A DNA stretch of 19,932 nt from Sedimentisphaerales bacterium (GTDB taxonomy: Bacteria > Planctomycetota > Phycisphaerae > Sedimentisphaerales > Anaerobacaceae): assembly GCA_016933985.1 (NCBI GenBank), contig JAFGTU010000246.1:1-19932 (forward strand), in the 5' to 3' direction. The translations under genes and the position numbers were made by a program. The stretch's first letter is position 1. Each line of letters opens with the position of its first letter. The notes under the pieces are model-generated. The model had not been told where the DNA came from and searched no databases. It saw only the letters and a program-made list of their open reading frames with translations. This document shows positions 15,353 through 19,932 of the stretch, piece after piece.

Positions 15353-15865
15353 TTATCGGGCAAGCCACAGCCATAGGCTGATATGCAGAATGACCGCTCC
15401 AAAAACGCCGGCCAATAAGTCATCGGCAAGAATCCCCCAGCCCTGCGGCAATTTTTCCAGTTTTCGGATAGGCCAGGGCTTGGCAATATCGAGAATCCTG
15501 AATATCAAAAAGCCAATACCGGCAACGGCCCATATCTGCCCGGCGGAGAATCCGACGCCCATGGCCAGAGGGACGCTAACCAGCGTAACAGCCTGCCCGG
15601 CAAATTCGTCGGCAACGACCTCGCGGGGGTCGTTTTTCCCGGTTGCCGCGATTGCCGCCGGCGCGAACTTGACGCATACGACGGAGCCGGCAACGACAAA
15701 CGCCGCCATAACGATAGACACCACCGCCGCCCCCGTGCCCAACCAGCAAAGCAGCCCAAACACCGCCGCCGTCGGTATCGAGCCCCAGGTCCCCGGGGCA
15801 ATAGGCAGCCGACCAAGACCAAAACAGGATGTGAACATTCTATCCATAGCCATAGCCATAGCCAT
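15353..15865 (-). CDS. pgpA: Phosphatidylglycerophosphatase A
   Basis: PgpA removes phosphate from phosphatidylglycerophosphate to give phosphatidylglycerol, at the inner membrane. Motifs are GLGRLPIAPGTWGS (16-29), DPREVVADEFAGQ (79-91) and, in two parts, FRILDIAKPWP (122-132) and GWGILADDLLAG (142-153). Helices run near 31-48, 50-64, 92-104, 108-124 and 150-168. The 170-residue length is normal. The start is uncertain: the first codons read MAMAMAMDRM because a CTATGG hexamer is repeated four times, which gives four possible in-frame ATGs (15865, 15859, 15853, 15847). The last, MDRMFTSCFGLG, is enough for a normal protein. No clear ribosome site was found. cdsA, which acts upstream in the same pathway, lies about 7 kb away in the same orientation. 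Confidence 0.92.
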   Translation of the reverse strand: MAMAMAMDRMFTSCFGLGRLPIAPGTWGSIPTAAVFGLLCWLGTGAAVVSIVMAAFVVAGSVVCVKFAPAAIAATGKNDPREVVADEFAGQAVTLVSVPLAMGVGFSAGQIWAVAGIGFLIFRILDIAKPWPIRKLEKLPQGWGILADDLLAGVFGAVILHISLWLWLAR

Positions 15866-15867
15866 AG
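15844..15867 (-). repeat. CTATGG hexamer repeated four times over the pgpA start codon
   Basis: Four perfect tandem copies of CTATGG (CCATAG on the plus strand) overlap the pgpA start. Each unit contributes an ATG, and the unit length of six keeps the frame. Gain or loss of units would therefore only add or remove Met-Ala pairs and shift the first start relative to upstream sequence. It is seen directly in the sequence. A regulatory effect is possible but untested. Confidence 0.85.
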
Positions 15868-16113
15868 AAAGCTAACCAAGCGGTCGGAGTAAGTCAAAGA
15901 CTATTGCCGGATTTGTCCCCGGCCCATACGCAAACTCAACGTGAAATAACCCAGGGCACAAGTTTACACCGATTGACACTGTTTCTTATCTCTTAGTGAA
16001 TGCTTCAGTGAATGAATCCGCATGTGCAACAAAGTTGCAAGCCCTACCCGGTTCGCTGCCCAATTCTGTTGTTATCCTTTACCAATATCATAAGTGAGAA
16101 CCGAATTTATAGA

Positions 16114-17037
16114 TTATCGCCGCACAAAAGCCCGCCGGAAAAGTATTGCGGCAAATAACGCGACAGGTGGTATTCCCACCAAGAACCACACATATTTGTG
16201 AAAAATGTTTTCCTTCGCTGCGACAGAACCGTTTGAAACGCGGGGAGACTGTGTTTGGCTACTCAACTTCTTGCGAAAAGCCTTGAGGGCGGTTGCCTTT
16301 TCATCAGAAAGCCAACCTTTTTCACCCGTGATCTTTAGAGACCATTGGTCTTTCCATGACTCCAAAAAGGCTTTATGCTCACACATTGCCCGCAACTTGT
16401 TCAACAACTCTTCTTGCTCAGCGGGAGACTTTTTGCCTTCCTTGGCCATCTCTTCAGCAAATGCCGATGTATCGTATTCATCAATGAGCGCTGAGTAAGT
16501 CCCTACGGATTTGTACTTCCCGGCGGGAAGAATGCCGGTTTGTATAGACCCGATTCCGGGCAGATCTTTTGTGACAGTCAGTTCGAGTTCCAGCTTATCG
16601 TCGGGTGCAGTCAGATATTTGCGGGTGGATCTAAACCCAAAATAAATCTCTCCTTTACGCGGCCCGGTAATAGGCATAGCATCCCAGCCATCGGAGAACT
16701 TTCCATTTTCGAAAATAGCAATATCGTTCGATTGCCCTTCTCGGGCGATACGCAGAACCAGCTTTCCCGACAGAAAATCTGCGCGACTCATAAACGTCCA
16801 ATGGAACCTCGGCTGTAGAAGCGGCAGCTTCAACTCAATTGCCCGTTCTCGCGGCTCTTTGACTTTAGTTAGCATATTTTGGGGCGTATCCGTCATTTGC
16901 AGCGAGAGTACAGGCACTGCCAGCACAAACGTAACTGCAAGTGGCAGGCAGTACATCTTGTAACTCCAAACGGTGAAACCAGTGGGAGTTCTCATATGTT
17001 TTTGTGCTCGCTTAATGAGTGTCGCTGCTTCGTTCAC
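16114..17037 (-). CDS. Membrane-anchored hypothetical protein (307 aa)
   Basis: No known domain is recognised. The GTG at 17037 overlaps the stop of the upstream nucleotidyltransferase by 4 nt (GTGA), a pattern typical of coupled translation. An ATG 14 codons inside is an alternative. A membrane helix lies near 28-48 (KMYCLPLAVTFVLAVPVLSL) and a second near 281-300 (KYVWFLVGIPPVALFAAILF), followed by the basic tail RRAFVRR. The 230 residues between them are predicted soluble and would lie outside the cytoplasm if the topology follows the positive-inside rule. This part includes a predicted strand region (KLELELTVTKDLPGIGSIQT) and a charged helical stretch (about 195-260). Nothing indicates enzymatic activity. 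Why it is coupled to a nucleotidyltransferase is unknown. Confidence 0.72.
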   Translation of the reverse strand: MNEAATLIKRAQKHMRTPTGFTVWSYKMYCLPLAVTFVLAVPVLSLQMTDTPQNMLTKVKEPRERAIELKLPLLQPRFHWTFMSRADFLSGKLVLRIAREGQSNDIAIFENGKFSDGWDAMPITGPRKGEIYFGFRSTRKYLTAPDDKLELELTVTKDLPGIGSIQTGILPAGKYKSVGTYSALIDEYDTSAFAEEMAKEGKKSPAEQEELLNKLRAMCEHKAFLESWKDQWSLKITGEKGWLSDEKATALKAFRKKLSSQTQSPRVSNGSVAAKENIFHKYVWFLVGIPPVALFAAILFRRAFVRR

Positions 17038-17348
17038 GCCGGGATGCCCTGCCTTCTTACGTTGATCAACAATGGGCTGTTGAGCTCGCTGTAGTCCTTT
17101 TCTGATACGGGATAGACCGAAATCAGGACGGTGTAGTCCAGGTTCAAATCGGTTATGATATCTATCATCCTGTCAATTTCTTTGCCCGGAATAACTTCAC
17201 CATCGAGGACGACGGCCAGATCAATATCCGAGTCGGCAGTCGCCCGACCCCTCGCGCACGAACCATACAGAATGACCTTTTTGAGCCGCGGCCCGTACAA
17301 CTCGGCAATTCTTTCCCGGAATTCTCTTGTAATATCCTGCGTTTTCAC
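17034..17348 (-). CDS. MNT-type nucleotidyltransferase domain protein (104 aa)
   Basis: This is a minimal nucleotidyltransferase of the DNA polymerase beta superfamily. The catalytic pattern is VILYGSCARGRATADSDIDL (25-44) with Gly29-Ser30 and the metal-binding Asp41 and Asp43. A third acidic residue is likely Asp71 in LNLDYTVLI. In known MNT/HEPN modules the MNT protein is an antitoxin that adenylates its HEPN partner. No HEPN-like gene (Rx4-6H helical protein) is seen on either side; instead a membrane protein overlaps its end by 4 nt. The start is GTG at 17348, with GGGGAA six bases ahead. An inverted repeat TTCTTG-N6-CAAGAA lies about 34 nt upstream (17382-17399). It could equally be an independent nucleotidyltransferase. 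Confidence 0.87.
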   Translation of the reverse strand: MKTQDITREFRERIAELYGPRLKKVILYGSCARGRATADSDIDLAVVLDGEVIPGKEIDRMIDIITDLNLDYTVLISVYPVSEKDYSELNSPLLINVRRQGIPA

Positions 17349-17381
17349 AACCTATTCCCCAAATCTTGTCTTCGACACAAC

Positions 17382-17399
17382 TTCTTGATCATGCAAGAA
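17382..17399. promoter_or_regulatory. Inverted repeat upstream of the nucleotidyltransferase gene
   Basis: A perfect 6-bp inverted repeat TTCTTG-N6-CAAGAA lies about 34 nt upstream of the GTG start, in the 123-nt spacer after the Toprim-like gene. The size and place would suit an operator. I found no convincing -35/-10 pair with it, so the role is a weak inference and the repeat could be chance. Confidence 0.3.
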
Positions 17400-17471
17400 C
17401 CCTCCGGACAGCGACCGACAGAGACACGTTTATGCTCTCTTGTTCGGTACGATCCGTCGCACGGTGCTCGG

Positions 17472-18119
17472 CTAAGGCTGTGTGGTCAAATCTGCGACTA
17501 TGGGCCTTAGTCTGGTTTCCAAATTCGAGAAGGCAGACAACGTTCTGAGAATGGAAAAATCGTCAATGTATTCAGGAATTCGCTGAATGGCACTCGCTAC
17601 GTTGAAACACCGTCTGCGATTCGCTCCTAACTCCGTAGCAGATAGAATCAGTCGGCGCAAAATATCCTTAGGGTCAGGGAGATGCTCAAGGCTCACCAAT
17701 TGAGGCAAGTCCAAAACAATGGCACCATTTGGGTTTCCTGCCGCGTGTCTTATGGCAGTTGTGTCAAAGAGCAACCACGCCTCAGTCATCCTGACAGGGA
17801 CTACGCCGATGCAGTGGGGGAGTGACGCACTCGTCCTGGCCGCCTGAGACACGGCGTTCCCGATTTCGTTAAGTCTATCGACCAGGGAAACCGTCTCTGC
17901 ATCCCGATGAATAAACATCAAATCACATCGGAACAGCTCGATGCACACCTGGATTCTTTCATATAACGCGCTGGGTGGGTTGGGCAGAGGTCTGAGATCC
18001 GCCCACCGGGACTGAATAGGTGTGCCGGAAAAGTGTTGCCGCAGTAACCACGTGAGTATTGGGATGAGGACCCTGTCGGCAGGACCATCCGAAAGCAAAG
18101 TGTAAGACAATTCATGCAT
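17472..18119 (-). CDS. Possible Toprim-like partner of AAA ATPase (215 aa)
   Basis: The protein is read from the ATG at 18119, which overlaps the ATPase stop by 8 nt (ATGCATGA). A frame continuing upstream to 18218 lies inside the ATPase gene and is not preferred. Visible features are YTLLSDGPADRVLIPILTWL (6-25), which resembles the opening ...EGxTDxxvl of Toprim/DUF4276-type proteins but with Asp11 in place of Glu, then CDLMFIHRDAE (65-75) where a DxD would be expected, and VRMTEAWLL (109-117), a conserved-looking block. A Toprim fold is a possibility from this layout, not proven. The tight coupling to an OLD/AAA_21-type ATPase recalls two-gene anti-phage modules such as PARIS or OLD-type systems. 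No such family can be assigned with confidence. Confidence 0.75.
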   Translation of the reverse strand: MHELSYTLLSDGPADRVLIPILTWLLRQHFSGTPIQSRWADLRPLPNPPSALYERIQVCIELFRCDLMFIHRDAETVSLVDRLNEIGNAVSQAARTSASLPHCIGVVPVRMTEAWLLFDTTAIRHAAGNPNGAIVLDLPQLVSLEHLPDPKDILRRLILSATELGANRRRCFNVASAIQRIPEYIDDFSILRTLSAFSNLETRLRPIVADLTTQP

Positions 18120-19650
18120 GTGGAGTTGCCGGCTGGAACCAGGGGAAATAGCGCTGAACGTCAGACCGGTCAATAACACGTTTCCCCGAAGCGCTACCGG
18201 CACCTCTCCGGGATCCAACAGTTGCAGGTATGCCAGACTCCGAAGTGTTATCAGGAGGTAAGACCGGATTCAGATATGCCAAAAGGTCTCCCAGTTTACA
18301 TATGTTGACTCCGTTTAGCCTGTTCTTTGCCCTCCACGTGTCGGCCAGACAGCCAAAGGAGACCCCTCTTAAGCGTTGACCGCAAGCAATGAATTCCTTG
18401 GGTTCTGCAACCAACAAGGTGTCTTCGGGCACCTGTTGAACGACAGCAGGTGAATGCGTATTCGCTATCACTTGGCGAAGAGGATTGTCAGGATCGATAG
18501 GTTCCCTGGCATCCACAGCAATATCTCTAAGCAGTTGTATCATAGCCGGTATCCGGGCGGGATGGATGCCGTTCTCCGGCTCTTCGAGACAGAGGACGCC
18601 CTCGACATCCGGATCATGCTCGAGTACCGCGAGCGCAAGAAAGCGCAATGTACCGTCGGACAAAGAACGAGCCGGATGTGAGGTCTTGTCACCGCCCATA
18701 ACATTCAGCGTAAGCAATTCGCGCTTCTCATCCCGGTCAATAAACACTTTATGAACATCATCTATCAAGTCGGCCAAGCGATTGGCGACCAAAGCGCAGA
18801 TTTTCGGATTTGCAGAGCGTTTGATGTCCTCCGAGCTATTCTGATAGGCAAGCCTATGGAGAGTTGCTGCAAGGTGGGAACCGTTCGATCCCAATTTCGT
18901 GGGAGCAGAGAACTCGTCTGGCTTGCGCAAGGCCGAGGGCTCAAGTTGCAGCAATCGCCATGAGAGCATCTCGCGCCGTGCCAGTAACGCAGTGGGACTC
19001 TCTGCCGTATTTGTGGTTGAAAGCACGGTTCTGTTCAGTTTCTTGACCTGCCACAATGGCCTACCGCGGCTGCCGCCGTCTTGGTGCAATCGGACCACAC
19101 GGCCTTCTCCTTCATCGTCAGTTGATATGAAATACTTGCCCCTTCGGTATCCGTGCACAGCTGAGCTGCGCCACGCGGGTCCGTGCGGAAACAAGATATT
19201 CTTCTTAGCTTCGCCGACCTTTATATAGCCAAGCTCCTCCTTGAGCACCTCAAGGGAACCCAGAGAACCAAGGTTTTGGTCTTTTCGATACGCCAAGTTC
19301 AGGGTATAGCGAAGGAATGTATTAGTGGCCTCAGCGTTCTGCCCAAGGTCGTCTTCACCCCTAGACGGTACGATCATTTCAGCCTCAAATGACATCTCCG
19401 AAGCATATTCATCACCACTGCGTCTGAACAAACTGCGAATGTCCGATACTCGCACACCGTTTTCATCACCGCGCACGGTGAGTGCTGCTTCCATCAATGG
19501 ACGGTCGGCGAGGGCGCTGAGAAATCGAATGGCGTCGAACAGATTGGACTTCCCAACACCGTTAGGGCCGGCGATACAGGTAAAAGGTCCGAATCGAACA
19601 TCCACATCAACAAGGTTCTTGAAACCAGAGACTTTCAATCGGGTCAACAT
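18112..19650 (-). CDS. AAA_21/OLD-type ATP-binding protein (512 aa)
   Basis: This is an ABC-type ATPase of the RecF/OLD/AAA_21 group. It opens with LKVSGFKNLVDVDVRFGPFT and Walker A AGPNGVGKSNLFDAI (27-41). The ABC signature SLSDGTLRFLALAVL is at 329-343. Walker B is GVLCLEEPENGIHP (351-364), with catalytic Glu356 or Glu357. The H-loop-like ANTHSPAVV is at 396-404. The middle (about 60-300) is a variable insertion with no recognisable domain, and about 110 residues follow the H-loop with no visible nuclease motif. Such proteins act in DNA repair and, when paired with a small effector, in phage defence. The downstream gene overlaps by 8 nt, pointing to a functional pair. The ATG has no strong ribosome site. 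The ilvD stop lies 107 nt upstream. Confidence 0.9.
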   Translation of the reverse strand: MLTRLKVSGFKNLVDVDVRFGPFTCIAGPNGVGKSNLFDAIRFLSALADRPLMEAALTVRGDENGVRVSDIRSLFRRSGDEYASEMSFEAEMIVPSRGEDDLGQNAEATNTFLRYTLNLAYRKDQNLGSLGSLEVLKEELGYIKVGEAKKNILFPHGPAWRSSAVHGYRRGKYFISTDDEGEGRVVRLHQDGGSRGRPLWQVKKLNRTVLSTTNTAESPTALLARREMLSWRLLQLEPSALRKPDEFSAPTKLGSNGSHLAATLHRLAYQNSSEDIKRSANPKICALVANRLADLIDDVHKVFIDRDEKRELLTLNVMGGDKTSHPARSLSDGTLRFLALAVLEHDPDVEGVLCLEEPENGIHPARIPAMIQLLRDIAVDAREPIDPDNPLRQVIANTHSPAVVQQVPEDTLLVAEPKEFIACGQRLRGVSFGCLADTWRAKNRLNGVNICKLGDLLAYLNPVLPPDNTSESGIPATVGSRRGAGSASGKRVIDRSDVQRYFPWFQPATPHA

Positions 19651-19757
19651 AATTGTATTGCACCAAATCCTGGAGAGTTCTTTGGCGTTTCCATCTTGCG
19701 TTTACCAAATGTTCGTGATAATGTCCACAGTTCTTTGTTTCCTTCTTTGCAGGCAAA

Positions 19758-19932
19758 TTACCATCTCAACACTCCTCCTGTGTCTGCGCTTGTTGCCATT
19801 GCTGCGTATTTTGCAAGGCAGCCTTTGGTTATTTTTGGGGCTGGGGGTGTCCAGGTCTTTTTTCGCTCGGCTAATTCTTCGTCCGAGAGCTTGACGTTTA
19901 GCGCGTTTTTCGGGATGTCGATTTCGATAATA
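19758..19932 (-). CDS. ilvD: Dihydroxy-acid dehydratase, C-terminal end
   Basis: The window ends inside this gene and shows only its last 58 codons on the minus strand. The tail reads IIEIDIPKNALNVKLSDEEL, then KKTWTPP and LAKYAAMATSADTGGVLRW before TAA. It matches the conserved end of IlvD, where a beta-barrel strand (IDIxxxxLxVxLSDEEL) is followed by WxPP, a Tyr/Ala region and SAxxG. IlvD makes the 2-keto acid precursors of valine and isoleucine and carries an iron-sulfur cluster, but none of the active site is within view. Confidence 0.9.
   Translation of the reverse strand, partial: IIEIDIPKNALNVKLSDEELAERKKTWTPPAPKITKGCLAKYAAMATSADTGGVLRW

Noticed and set aside
15866..15895. TTGACT-17-TAGCTT as a promoter for pgpA
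   Set aside because: The -10 matches only three of six bases and would sit almost on the start codon.
16025..16039. Hairpin TGCAAC-AAA-GTTGCA after the 307-aa gene
   Set aside because: The 6-bp stem is weak, lies about 75 nt past the stop and has no T-run, so it is not supported as a terminator.
18120..18218. Extended N-terminus of the Toprim-like protein
   Set aside because: The extra 33 codons lie inside the ATPase gene in another frame and lack family-like sequence; the ATG at 18119 with an 8-nt overlap is more plausible.
19676..19737. Direct repeat AGTTCTTTG (19676-19684 and 19729-19737) upstream of the ATPase
   Set aside because: A 9-bp match 53 nt apart in a low-complexity spacer can arise by chance, and no promoter or operator context was found.
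16114..19932. A complete mobile island with integrase, transposase or att sites around the accessory genes
   Set aside because: No integrase, transposase, tRNA or flanking direct repeats were found; only the gene content looks accessory.

Overview
The window looks like a chromosomal stretch of a Planctomycetota bacterium, most likely a member of the Phycisphaerae. This placement rests on the gene set, on lineage-flavoured variants of CdsA and YbeY, and on hypothetical families that I associate with that phylum. It is an inference, because no rRNA is present to confirm it. No tRNA, rRNA, CRISPR array or complete insertion sequence was seen.

Layout. (1) 1-2343, plus strand: the C-terminal half of a beta-class DNA methyltransferase, then ruvA and ruvB (Holliday-junction branch migration). 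(2) 2344-2667: a gene-free convergent spacer holding two inverted REP-like arms about 100 bp apart, a possible MITE or REP doublet. (3) 2668-12451, minus strand: a long, tightly packed housekeeping cluster. In transcription order it has a 253-residue hypothetical protein, a small two-helix membrane protein, purA, uppS, cdsA, phoH, a PgpH/YqfF-type 7TM-HD phosphodiesterase, ybeY, a CNNM/CBS/CorC protein and recO. A near-consensus sigma-70 type promoter (TTGGAC-17-TATAAT) lies upstream of the first gene. (4) 12679-15865, minus: pgpA followed by an 878-residue membrane protein whose N-terminal third carries kinase-like motifs. (5) 16114-19650, minus: an accessory-looking block. It contains an OLD/AAA_21-type ATPase overlapping a possible Toprim-like partner, a lone MNT nucleotidyltransferase, and a membrane-anchored hypothetical protein overlapping it by 4 nt. 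(6) 19758-19932, minus: the end of ilvD.

How the genes relate. The central cluster joins membrane-lipid precursor synthesis (uppS, cdsA, with pgpA nearby) to RNA and ribosome quality control (phoH, ybeY), second-messenger turnover (PgpH type) and recombination repair (recO). It mixes the enterobacterial phoH-ybeY-corC order with the Firmicutes phoH-yqfF-ybeY...recO order. The ATPase pair and the orphan nucleotidyltransferase resemble pieces of defence islands, but their function cannot be read from sequence alone.

The least explained items are the kinase-like membrane protein beside pgpA and the ATPase/Toprim-like pair. Next come the inverted repeat element, a hexanucleotide repeat that forms the pgpA start codons, and altered conserved residues in YbeY, CdsA and RuvA.
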